Assembly (NCBI GenBank): GCA_947626725.1
Contig: CANQTI010000234.1
Location: forward strand, 1 to 24,799
Length of the DNA stretch: 24,799 nucleotides
Direction of reading: 5' to 3'
From: an uncultured Eisenbergiella sp.
GTDB lineage: Bacteria > Bacillota > Clostridia > Lachnospirales > Lachnospiraceae
The position numbers were made by a program, and so were the translations under genes. Positions 17,907 to 24,693 of the stretch are shown piece by piece. The notes under the pieces were generated by a model that had not been told where the DNA came from, ran no database searches, and saw nothing but the letters and a program-made list of their open reading frames with translations. Each line of letters opens with the position of its first letter. The first letter of the stretch is position 1.

Positions 17907-18422
17907 ATGAGTGCGGAAAATCCACTGATGGAATCAATAGGCAGTATAGAATTTTATATCGGCCTTATTCTGATTGTCGTTCTTGTGGCGTTGATTTCCC
18001 TTATCGTGATTTCCGTTGTTCAGCTTGGAAAGTATCGGAAACTGAAAGAAAAATACGATCTGTTCATGAGCGGAAAAAATGCCAAAAGTCTGGAAAAGGA
18101 TATTATGAAGCTCTTTGAAGATAATAAGATTATCACAGAAGAACAAGAAAAGGCCCGAAAGGATATTCGAGACTTGAATAAAAGGCTGGAGTACTGTTAT
18201 CAAAAAATCGGCCTGGTAAAATATGATGCTTTTCATCAGATGGGCGGAAAAATGAGTTTTTGTCTTTGCCTGCTCAATGATAAAAATAATGGTTTTCTTC
18301 TGAACAGTGTGCACAGCAGTGATGGCTGTTATTCCTATACAAAGGAGATCAGCAAAGGAGAATGTGAGCTGGAACTGGGAGATGAAGAAAAGGAAGCGCT
18401 GGATGCGGCCATTGGATATTAA
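17907..18422 (+). CDS. DUF4446 membrane-anchored protein
   Basis: About 171 residues with one membrane segment at roughly 16-40 (IEFYIGLILIVVLVALISLI), a charged helix with coiled-coil character at about 42-90, and a globular C-terminal part containing YDAFHQMGGKMSFCLCLL and NNGFLLNSVHSSDGCYSY. This arrangement matches DUF4446, whose function is not known and which often follows parB in Clostridia. The segment order suggests an N-outside, C-inside anchor. The start at 17907 is preferred because AAAGGA lies 10 bases upstream. An ATG at 17886 would add seven residues but has no evident ribosome site. A link to chromosome segregation is suggested only by position. Confidence 0.85.
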   Translation: MSAENPLMESIGSIEFYIGLILIVVLVALISLIVISVVQLGKYRKLKEKYDLFMSGKNAKSLEKDIMKLFEDNKIITEEQEKARKDIRDLNKRLEYCYQKIGLVKYDAFHQMGGKMSFCLCLLNDKNNGFLLNSVHSSDGCYSYTKEISKGECELELGDEEKEALDAAIGY

Positions 18423-18453
18423 AAAAACGCTTTATAAATGAGGAGGAAACGTT

Positions 18454-19740
18454 ATGATTGATATTAAGTTTTTGAGGGAAAATCCGGATGCAGTAAAAGA
18501 GAATATCCGGAAAAAATTTCAAGATGAAAAGATTCCTCTTGTAGATGAGGTAATCGAGCTCGACGTGCAAAATCGCCAGGCACAGAAGGAAGCAGACGAA
18601 CTTCGTGCATCCAGAAACAGAATCTCTAAAGAAATCGGTACGTTGATAGCTCAGGGTAAAAAGGAAGAGGCAGCAGCGAAAAAAGCGGAAGTCGCAGCGG
18701 GTGCAAAACGGCTCGCAGAGCTGGAAAAGCGGGAAGAAGAACTTCAGGAGAAAATTCTGAAGATTATGATGACAATTCCGAATATCATTGATCCTTCGGT
18801 TCCTATCGGAAAAAACGACAGTGAAAACGTGGAGGTACAGCGTTATGGGGAGCCGACAGTTCCTTCCTTTGAGATTCCATACCATACGGAGATCATGGAA
18901 AGATTCGGCGGCATTGATCTGGACAGCGCCAGAAAAGTGGCCGGAAATGGATTCTATTATCTGATGGGAGATATTGCCAGACTTCATTCCGCAGTCATCG
19001 CCTATGCCAGAGATTTCATGATAAACCGTGGTTTTACTTATTGTGTTCCGCCTTTTATGATCCGGAGCAATGTGGTTACCGGGGTCATGAGTTTTGCAGA
19101 GATGGATGCCATGATGTATAAGATCGAGGGAGAGGACCTTTATTTGATTGGTACATCGGAGCATTCCATGATTGGAAAATTTATTGATACGATCATTCCG
19201 GAGGATCAGCTTCCCAAAACATTGACCAGCTATTCCCCTTGTTTCAGAAAAGAAAAAGGAGCGCACGGTTTGGAGGAGCGCGGTGTTTATCGTATTCATC
19301 AGTTCGAAAAGCAGGAGATGATTGTCGTCTGCAAACCGGAAGATTCTAAATACTGGTTCGATAAACTATGGCAGAATACAGTGGATCTGTTCCGTTCGAT
19401 GGACATTCCCGTGCGCACACTGGAATGCTGCTCCGGCGATCTGGCAGATTTGAAAGTAAAATCCGTGGATGTAGAGGCCTGGTCGCCCCGCCAGAAAAAA
19501 TACTTTGAGGTTGGAAGCTGTTCTAATTTGGGAGATGCCCAGGCGAGACGGCTGAAGATTCGGGTCAACGGGGAAAAAGGAAAGTACTTCGCGCATACTT
19601 TAAACAATACAGTAGTAGCCCCGCCCCGAATGCTGATCGCGTTTCTGGAAAACAATCTGCAGGAAGACGGTTCCGTGAAAATTCCGGAGGTGCTGCAGCC
19701 CTATATGGGAGGAATGACGGAAATCCGGGAAAAGAAATAA
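18454..19740 (+). CDS. serS: Seryl-tRNA synthetase, divergent catalytic motifs
   Basis: Charges tRNA-Ser and tRNA-Sec with serine; 428 residues. The N-terminal long coiled-coil arm covers about 30-105. The catalytic core has TSE at 234-236 in place of the usual TAE, motif 2 beginning FRKEKG (264-269) and ending VYRIHQFEKQE, and motif 3 with HTLNNTVVAPPR then MLIAFLEN (381-400). Most bacterial enzymes have NGSGLAVGR in motif 3. The N-x-T arrangement and the CSNLGDAQARRLKIR segment look closer to archaeal or eukaryotic forms. Key arginines of motifs 2 and 3 are kept, so it is probably active. GAGGAGG precedes the ATG. No T-box leader is seen in the 31-base gap after the DUF4446 gene. Confidence 0.93.
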   Translation: MIDIKFLRENPDAVKENIRKKFQDEKIPLVDEVIELDVQNRQAQKEADELRASRNRISKEIGTLIAQGKKEEAAAKKAEVAAGAKRLAELEKREEELQEKILKIMMTIPNIIDPSVPIGKNDSENVEVQRYGEPTVPSFEIPYHTEIMERFGGIDLDSARKVAGNGFYYLMGDIARLHSAVIAYARDFMINRGFTYCVPPFMIRSNVVTGVMSFAEMDAMMYKIEGEDLYLIGTSEHSMIGKFIDTIIPEDQLPKTLTSYSPCFRKEKGAHGLEERGVYRIHQFEKQEMIVVCKPEDSKYWFDKLWQNTVDLFRSMDIPVRTLECCSGDLADLKVKSVDVEAWSPRQKKYFEVGSCSNLGDAQARRLKIRVNGEKGKYFAHTLNNTVVAPPRMLIAFLENNLQEDGSVKIPEVLQPYMGGMTEIREKK

Positions 19741-19790
19741 TAAACATAGACTTATATTATGTAAACCTGTGATTCTCTGCCGCTGTAAAA

Positions 19791-19806
19791 AGGAGAAAAT
19801 TCTCCT
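19791..19806 (+). other. Small hairpin between serS and the DUF3881-like gene
   Basis: AGGAGA and TCTCCT pair around AAAT, and a flanking CTGCC/GGCAG pair (near 19777-19781 and 19813-19817) could extend it. No T run follows, so it is not a clear terminator. The stem contains ribosome-site-like AGGAGA, but the true start codon lies about 45 bases further on. Confidence 0.4.
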
Positions 19807-19851
19807 GAACTGGCAGGCGGATGAAAAGCCGGCAAAAGGGAGGTGAGATCT

Positions 19852-20736
19852 TTGCACAAATTTTTGCGGGCTGTTGGATTCAGTGAATATACGGATAAAA
19901 AAATGATTAGACAGCTCATCCGGGATACGGTTCTTGGCGCTACGGAGAGAGCCTATATCTCAAAGGACGATAAAAGCCTGCTTGCGGAATTTGACAGGGA
20001 TTTTGCCGATGGGATCGGAATTGCGGTCTGCGGGGAATTCGATGAAGAGGATAATTTTTCCTATGATTATTATTATCCCTATTTGAAGTCTCGCACCGTG
20101 AGCACGACAGAGGATGTTTCCGTAGAAAGACACGCTTCCCGGGAATCCTATGCGGGGATTTGCGAGGATCCGAAGGTGGGAGTATCCCTGATCTTTTATC
20201 TGCAGAATATGATTCCCTATCTGAAATATCAGAATACGGACCGTTTGCCGGTGCGCGGAACGACCGTGAGCCTTTCCGCACTTTCCTGTCAAGGGACGAT
20301 TATGATGCCAATTCAGAAGAGCGAATGGCAGAAGAAAAAAATCCAAAAAGATTCTGTGGTGAGAAACCGGCTGATCCAGGCAGCACGGTGTGGGGATGAA
20401 GATGCAATCGAAAGCCTGACGCTGGATGATATGGATATTTATACGGCGATCTCCAGGAGAATTCAGAAAACGGATGTGTTCAGCCTTGTGGATACTTATT
20501 TTATGCCCTATGGCGTGGAATGTGATCAGTACTCTGTGTTGGGAGAGATACTGGACTGCAGGGAGGAAAAAAACGCCCTAACGGGAGAGCGGCTTTTCCT
20601 CCTGTCTTTAAACTGCAACGATTTGGAGATTCAGGTATGTATCAACGCCAAGGATCTGGTAGGGGAACCGATGACCGGAAGGCGTTTTCGCGGGTCTATC
20701 TGGCTGCAGGGATTTATTAATTATCCGGGTGAGTGA
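19852..20736 (+). CDS. DUF3881-like protein of unknown function
   Basis: A 294-residue soluble protein with no signal peptide or membrane segment. It begins MHKFLRAVGFSEYTDKK, which I recognise as resembling the DUF3881 family of Lachnospiraceae; the function of that family is unknown. Other visible parts are an acidic and tyrosine-rich stretch (DNFSYDYYYPYLKSR) and a C-terminal half with VFSLVDTYFMPYGVECDQYSVLGEI. The TTG at 19852 is chosen because GGGAGG lies 8 bases upstream; a GTG at 19843 is inside that ribosome site. Its last 20 bases overlap the tail of the convergent ATPase gene. It probably shares transcription with serS, since no terminator separates them. Confidence 0.8.
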   Translation: MHKFLRAVGFSEYTDKKMIRQLIRDTVLGATERAYISKDDKSLLAEFDRDFADGIGIAVCGEFDEEDNFSYDYYYPYLKSRTVSTTEDVSVERHASRESYAGICEDPKVGVSLIFYLQNMIPYLKYQNTDRLPVRGTTVSLSALSCQGTIMMPIQKSEWQKKKIQKDSVVRNRLIQAARCGDEDAIESLTLDDMDIYTAISRRIQKTDVFSLVDTYFMPYGVECDQYSVLGEILDCREEKNALTGERLFLLSLNCNDLEIQVCINAKDLVGEPMTGRRFRGSIWLQGFINYPGE

Positions 20737-22075
20737 AGATGCCTTCGGTGGATCCGGAAGGCACCGTGATCGTATAATGGTCGGCGTAAGGATCAATAAA
20801 GATCAAATCATCGATAGCGTTCATGATCTGAGAGCGCATCCAGCGGACTCCGAGTCCGGATGCCGCGGCCTGAGAGGAGAGAAGCTCAGCCGCGGCATTT
20901 TCTATGGTAATCGTGCATTGCCCGGCAGACTGCAGATCATCCAGGACAGGACCGGTAAGAATCTCTCTGTAATCCGAGACGGAAAGGGGTTTCAGAGAAA
21001 CGATGCGGTTGATGCGCCCGGCGATCTCCCGCCGCATGCCCGCGCTTATCAAATCAGCATAGGAAAGTTCCGTATTGTCGTAAGTGCATTCCATCCGCGG
21101 AGCGGCGCCGAAGCCGATGCCGCCGCCGCAGCTTTTTCCCTGCAGGAGTGTTTCGAAAGCTCCCAGGAGAACAATGGAAACGCGTGAGCAATTTACGGAA
21201 AAGGCCTGCTTTTTGTCTTCTTCTCCGAATTCGATCATATCGCCATCCAGCATTTTCAGAAGATTGTTCTGAATGAGAAGGTTATAATTGGTTCCGCTGG
21301 CACCTACCGCGGATTCACAACATATTTTATCCGCTTCATCCAGGACGACGATCAGACCGCGTGTTTCCAGGTCCTTTGCTGGGATATTGTCAAAGATGTC
21401 GCGCAGGTGAAGGCTTCCCTTCCAACCGTCTGCGCTCAGTCTGCTGGCGTCCATAATCCGGATGAGTCCCGGATATGCCTTCGACAGATGCCTCCAGATT
21501 TCCGATTTTCCGCAGCCGGAAGGGCCGCAGAACACGGCGGAGGAACGGCGCCCCTGCAGGTGATTGAAGAGAAGCAGGGAAGCGATTTTTTTCGCCTCCT
21601 CCTGTCCGTGAATCCTTTCGCACAGGAATTCGTAGATTCCCTTGGGAGAAAGGGTATTCACTCCGAAAGAGTCCTGGGCGGAAATTTTCGTATCGGAAGA
21701 GATGTGCGCATCCGGGGATGGCTGCAGTTTCCGTTTGTCGGCTTCCATCGGCGGAAGATAATTGGAAGATACGGAGTGATTGGCAAGGATGTTGGCAATG
21801 CGGTCGAGACTTTCATCGCTGATCCGTGTCATCCGCAGAGCGTCAAGAAGGACATCCCCGGCAGGGCGCTGTGACTTTTCTTTCCAGATCGCATTAAACT
21901 GTTCATAGTCTTTGCAAATCACGGCGAATTCTTCGTCAGATACCTTATTGTATTCGCCCGCATTGACCTGCGTGGCAAATCCGCATAATGGATTTTCGAC
22001 ATTCAGCGTAATCCATCCGTTATGAACGAGATGAAGATACCTTTTCCAGAAATCAAACGCTGCTTCTTTTCTCAT
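20717..22075 (-). CDS. ClpX-like AAA+ ATPase with a non-ClpX N-terminal domain
   Basis: A 452-residue AAA+ protein of the Clp/HslU branch. Residues 1-145 form an unrecognised N-domain without the four-cysteine zinc site of ClpX. The ATPase core starts with IHGQEEAKKIAS. Walker A is GPSGCGKS (184-191), Walker B IVVLDEADK with Asp246 and Glu247, sensor 1 around SIVLLGAFE (300-308), arginine finger Arg354 in AGRINR, and sensor 2 Arg411 in GVRWMR. IGFGA at 320-324 (bases 21104-21118) lies where ClpX has its ClpP-docking IGF loop. The pore loop reads GWKG at 217-220 against GYVG in ClpX, and the RKH loop is replaced by acidic residues. GAGGAGGT precedes the ATG. Predicted role: protein unfolding, possibly with ClpP. 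The target is unknown. Confidence 0.88.
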   Translation of the reverse strand: MRKEAAFDFWKRYLHLVHNGWITLNVENPLCGFATQVNAGEYNKVSDEEFAVICKDYEQFNAIWKEKSQRPAGDVLLDALRMTRISDESLDRIANILANHSVSSNYLPPMEADKRKLQPSPDAHISSDTKISAQDSFGVNTLSPKGIYEFLCERIHGQEEAKKIASLLLFNHLQGRRSSAVFCGPSGCGKSEIWRHLSKAYPGLIRIMDASRLSADGWKGSLHLRDIFDNIPAKDLETRGLIVVLDEADKICCESAVGASGTNYNLLIQNNLLKMLDGDMIEFGEEDKKQAFSVNCSRVSIVLLGAFETLLQGKSCGGGIGFGAAPRMECTYDNTELSYADLISAGMRREIAGRINRIVSLKPLSVSDYREILTGPVLDDLQSAGQCTITIENAAAELLSSQAAASGLGVRWMRSQIMNAIDDLIFIDPYADHYTITVPSGSTEGIFTHPDN

Positions 22076-22150
22076 AGCGTACCTCCTCAGTTTCTGAAAT
22101 GCAGTGAGTATTTGTGACAGCTACCACTTTACAGCATACGGAATAATTTG

Positions 22151-22167
22151 ATCGTAGAAATTACGAT
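22151..22167. promoter_or_regulatory. Dyad symmetry next to the -35 box, possible operator
   Basis: ATCGTA (22151-22156) and TACGAT (22162-22167) form a perfect 6-bp inverted repeat with a 5-base spacer. The right arm overlaps the first base of the -35 box of the promoter for the 311-residue protein gene. This placement suits a repressor or activator that could also act on the divergent ATPase gene. No regulator is identified. Confidence 0.5.
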
Positions 22168-22195
22168 TGAAATGAAGAAAAATTGTTAGTATAAT
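22167..22195 (+). promoter_or_regulatory. Predicted promoter of the two-gene accessory unit
   Basis: TTGAAA (22167-22172, 5 of 6) and TATAAT (22190-22195, 6 of 6) are spaced by 17 bases. The start would be near 22202, giving a leader of about 77 bases. No clear promoter was found for the divergent ATPase gene in the same 203-base gap. Confidence 0.8.
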
Positions 22196-22202
22196 AAAAA
22201 AA

Positions 22203-22222
22203 GATTTTCACAAAAGAAAATC
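22203..22222 (+). other. Hairpin at the 5' end of the accessory transcript
   Basis: GATTTTC (22203-22209) and GAAAATC (22216-22222) form a 7-bp stem around ACAAAA, starting at or next to the predicted first base of the mRNA. Such 5' stems often protect transcripts from decay. It has no T run. Confidence 0.5.
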
Positions 22223-22278
22223 GGATCGGAACACGAAACATCGGAAAGCGATATCAGAAAAAGGGTGAGGGAGAGGTT

Positions 22279-23214
22279 ATGGGTGAAGAAAAAGAGGCCG
22301 GACGGCAATTCAGGGATCAGAAGATTATGGAACTGCTGCAGGAGATAAAGCTGTGTGCGGGAGGATTCGAACAGAGAATTCTGCCCTTTTTGCTGGATGA
22401 AAAAGGAGAGTACTCAGAGGAAAGAATGTACCGTCTGGTAGAGGGGATCATGGACGGGATCGCAGAAGTATCGGAGTGGATTCCGGATTTTGAACCGGAG
22501 CTCTGTCAGCAGTACCGAAGTCTGTTGTACTGTGCGGTCCGAGCTGTGACGACTCCGTACACGTTTTATCGCGAAGACGTCACATATGACGCTTTTACGC
22601 CGGAAGAAGTAACTTTTGCAGAGCTTCTCGACCAGCTTAAGTCGGAAGAAGAGGAGATGGATATCAGCACGGGGATCGGTCTTGTGACGAGAAAGATTGG
22701 GTTTCTTCTATATCAGATGATGTCGGAGATCTATCATGTTCTGACGGAAAAGGAGATCCCGGAGGAGGCAGGACTGCGCTGGAAGATAATCCAGACGGAG
22801 GAACAGAAGAAGCTCGAAAAAGAATTTTATGACAGTCTTATGGAAAATGTCGAAGAAGAGGATATGTTGGACGAGGAAAATCGTGCGGAGGAATATGAGG
22901 AGTACCTGCAGGAACAAGAGGAGTATCAGCAGATACAAGAGGGTCTGAAGCGGCGGCAGGAGGAAGAAAGAAAACGGCTGAAAGAAAGCTTCGCGTCCGC
23001 TGGGGAATACTGCGAGCGATATGAAGAGATATTCCGCTATCCGGAAAAAAATTATCAGCCTCTTCGGCGCAACCGTCATATGGAGATGCTTCTCGGAATT
23101 TTTCTGCGAAAGCAGGGCTGCAGCGCTGGAAACGAAGAGGAGGATTATTTTACAGCGCTTGTATATCTGAAAAAGGCACTCAGGATTATGCGGCGGCAGA
23201 CGGCGGAGGAATAA
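22279..23214 (+). CDS. Unrecognised acidic protein with coiled coil
   Basis: I do not recognise this 311-residue protein. It has no signal peptide, membrane segment or known catalytic motif. Residues 1-170 look mostly helical, with segments such as MYRLVEGIMDGIAEVSEWIPDFEPEL and GIGLVTRKIGFLLYQMMSEIYHVL (given here only as landmarks at 50-75 and 132-155). Residues about 172-238 are very rich in Glu, Gln, Lys and Arg and probably form a coiled coil. The C-terminal part (240-311) is basic and ends in a helix with LVYLKKALRIMRRQ. GGGAGAGG lies just before the ATG. The next gene starts 2 bases after its stop codon, and the ribosome site of that gene lies inside the last codons, so the two are likely coupled and may form a complex. 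Confidence 0.85.
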   Translation: MGEEKEAGRQFRDQKIMELLQEIKLCAGGFEQRILPFLLDEKGEYSEERMYRLVEGIMDGIAEVSEWIPDFEPELCQQYRSLLYCAVRAVTTPYTFYREDVTYDAFTPEEVTFAELLDQLKSEEEEMDISTGIGLVTRKIGFLLYQMMSEIYHVLTEKEIPEEAGLRWKIIQTEEQKKLEKEFYDSLMENVEEEDMLDEENRAEEYEEYLQEQEEYQQIQEGLKRRQEEERKRLKESFASAGEYCERYEEIFRYPEKNYQPLRRNRHMEMLLGIFLRKQGCSAGNEEEDYFTALVYLKKALRIMRRQTAEE

Positions 23215-23216
23215 AA

Positions 23217-24596
23217 ATGGGCAGAATCCGGGAAGATTTTTACAGAAAGATTCAGATGGATTACAGGCTGTTTGAATCGGATTCTGTCATTTTTCAGTTT
23301 TTTCGGGAGGAACATGAACGCATGTATCGACAATTCCTGGAAAAAAAGAAGGATGAGTCTTTGCAGGCGCAGGGGAGTTATTTGCTCCGGCTGCAGGAAC
23401 AGAGGGAACTGCTTCAGGAGGGAAAGGAGTCTCCGGAGGTATTTGTCCGTCAGCTGTTTCTGATTCTGAATGGAAGACGGGCTCTCTATCAGGACAGTCT
23501 GGGAACGGAAAATACCCCGGGCGATTTTCTGAAACCGCTGATCGCGGTCTGTCTGGGTGTGGAAGAAAAAGAGCTGCGGGGACGGATGCAGCGCTATATC
23601 GGAGAACTGACGATATCCTGGGAGAAAGAAGAAGAAAAAATCCGGGAAAGGCTGAATCAAAGTTCCTTTGCGATGCCGCCCTGCGGACAGCTTTTGGAAA
23701 TCGCGGAAACCGTCATGGAGCGCGCGACGCATATGGAGATTCGGGAATTTTTTTATGACGCCGGATATCCGTTGACGGAAGAGGGGAAAAAAATTCCTGC
23801 CAGGCGGATGGACAAGATGCTTTGTCTTCTGGAGGCCTATTGTGAGAAAAAAGGATATGCGCTTTTCGATGATCGAAAAAGGTTTTCAAACAAAGACTGC
23901 GATATACTTATTAACGGACTGAATGGAGGCGTGTCAAGGAAAGATATTTTTTTCCCGCTGAAGGTCGATGCCCGCACTGGCTGTGCCCTTTATATCATCG
24001 GAAGAGATCTGTATCAGAGAAATTATCCGCTTGATCCGGAGCGAGAGGAACGCGGGAGGGACATGGACAGAGAGGTGAATGTCTGGGGGGAGGGAAGAAC
24101 AGAAAATGTTCACGGCATGGACAGAACAGGAAATGCCTGGAGCGCGGAGAAAACGGGAAATGTTCGCGGTGCGGATCGGGTAGGGATTTCCCGGAGCGCG
24201 GGAGGCGGACAGGAGAGCGTAAGAAGGGCGCGGCCTGAACGGGTCTGCTGTTACGGTGTCCTGCGCATGTCCACCGATGTGGAGGCCGGTACCGTGGGAT
24301 ACGTGTTGGACGACGGCGATGCTTACGGGTCGCTGGAGCTCGCGCAGAACGCATACCGGGAAGCCTGTGATGAGGCGTGGGAGGAAATCTGCGAGAATTT
24401 TCGGAGGCGGATGCCGCCGGGCTGTCCGCAGGCCTTCCGGGAGCATTTTCGGTCCGGCTATGGGGCGGATCCGGAGGAGATCACTGAGATCAGACAGGAG
24501 ACGGAGCGCGAATTCCGCAGGAAAGAGGCGGAGGACCGATCGGCACAGCAGGATCCGAAGAAAAAGCTCCTGCACGGGCTGGCCGGGAGACGGTGA
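23217..24596 (+). CDS. Unrecognised protein with nine-residue tandem repeats
   Basis: I do not recognise this 459-residue protein. Residues 1-280 are mostly helical and charged, starting MGRIREDFYRKIQMDYRLFE and including a long Glu/Lys stretch near 135-150. Residues 285-329 are five degenerate nine-residue repeats. A second small domain, about 335-400, begins CCYGVLRMSTDVEAGTVGYV and includes GDAYGSLELAQNAYREACDEA. The tail (410-459) is rich in Arg, Glu and Lys and ends KKKLLHGLAGRR. No signal peptide or membrane segment is seen. GGAGGAATAAAAATG gives a well-placed ribosome site overlapping the end of the upstream gene. The C-terminal half is clearly richer in GC than the N-terminal half. 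Confidence 0.83.
   Translation: MGRIREDFYRKIQMDYRLFESDSVIFQFFREEHERMYRQFLEKKKDESLQAQGSYLLRLQEQRELLQEGKESPEVFVRQLFLILNGRRALYQDSLGTENTPGDFLKPLIAVCLGVEEKELRGRMQRYIGELTISWEKEEEKIRERLNQSSFAMPPCGQLLEIAETVMERATHMEIREFFYDAGYPLTEEGKKIPARRMDKMLCLLEAYCEKKGYALFDDRKRFSNKDCDILINGLNGGVSRKDIFFPLKVDARTGCALYIIGRDLYQRNYPLDPEREERGRDMDREVNVWGEGRTENVHGMDRTGNAWSAEKTGNVRGADRVGISRSAGGGQESVRRARPERVCCYGVLRMSTDVEAGTVGYVLDDGDAYGSLELAQNAYREACDEAWEEICENFRRRMPPGCPQAFREHFRSGYGADPEEITEIRQETEREFRRKEAEDRSAQQDPKKKLLHGLAGRR
24069..24203 (+). repeat. Five 27-base tandem repeats in coding sequence
   Basis: Units start at 24069, 24096, 24123, 24150 and 24177, in frame. The encoded nine-residue units read REVNVWGEG, RTENVHGMD, RTGNAWSAE, KTGNVRGAD and RVGISRSAG. 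Position 1 is Arg or Lys, position 4 is Asn in four of five, and position 7 is Gly or Ser. The copies have drifted at the DNA level, which suggests the array is not newly made. Confidence 0.75.
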
Positions 24597-24653
24597 GGCG
24601 GAGAAGCTCCGGCGTCCCGAGCGTGGGCTGATCGGACAGAAGTGAGGCGGAGA
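24593..24653 (+). repeat. Direct repeat covering the last gene's stop codon
   Basis: GTGAGGCGGAGA occurs at 24593-24604 and 24642-24653, a 49-base period, with further weaker similarity after each copy. The first copy contains the TGA stop of the 459-residue protein. This looks like an old tandem duplication of the gene end. Confidence 0.55.
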
Positions 24654-24660
24654 CGGTTCA

Positions 24661-24693
24661 GCGCTCCGGGCGCATATGCCTGGCCTGGAGCGC
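24661..24693. other. GC-rich inverted repeat after the accessory unit
   Basis: GCGCTCC (24661-24667) pairs with GGAGCGC (24687-24693), with an inner GGC/GCC pair. It is followed by CTCGTTT, a poor T run, so it may be a weak terminator for the two-gene unit. The rest of 24597-24799 shows no convincing gene. Confidence 0.4.

Noticed and set aside
23145..24575. Minus-strand open frames opposite the last two genes
   Set aside because: Antisense to a coupled gene pair that has a good promoter and ribosome sites. Arg/Pro-rich shadows are expected in GC-rich DNA.
24256..24645. Plus-strand open frame overlapping the end of the 459-residue protein
   Set aside because: Different frame of the same GC-rich stretch, extremely Arg-rich, with no ribosome site.
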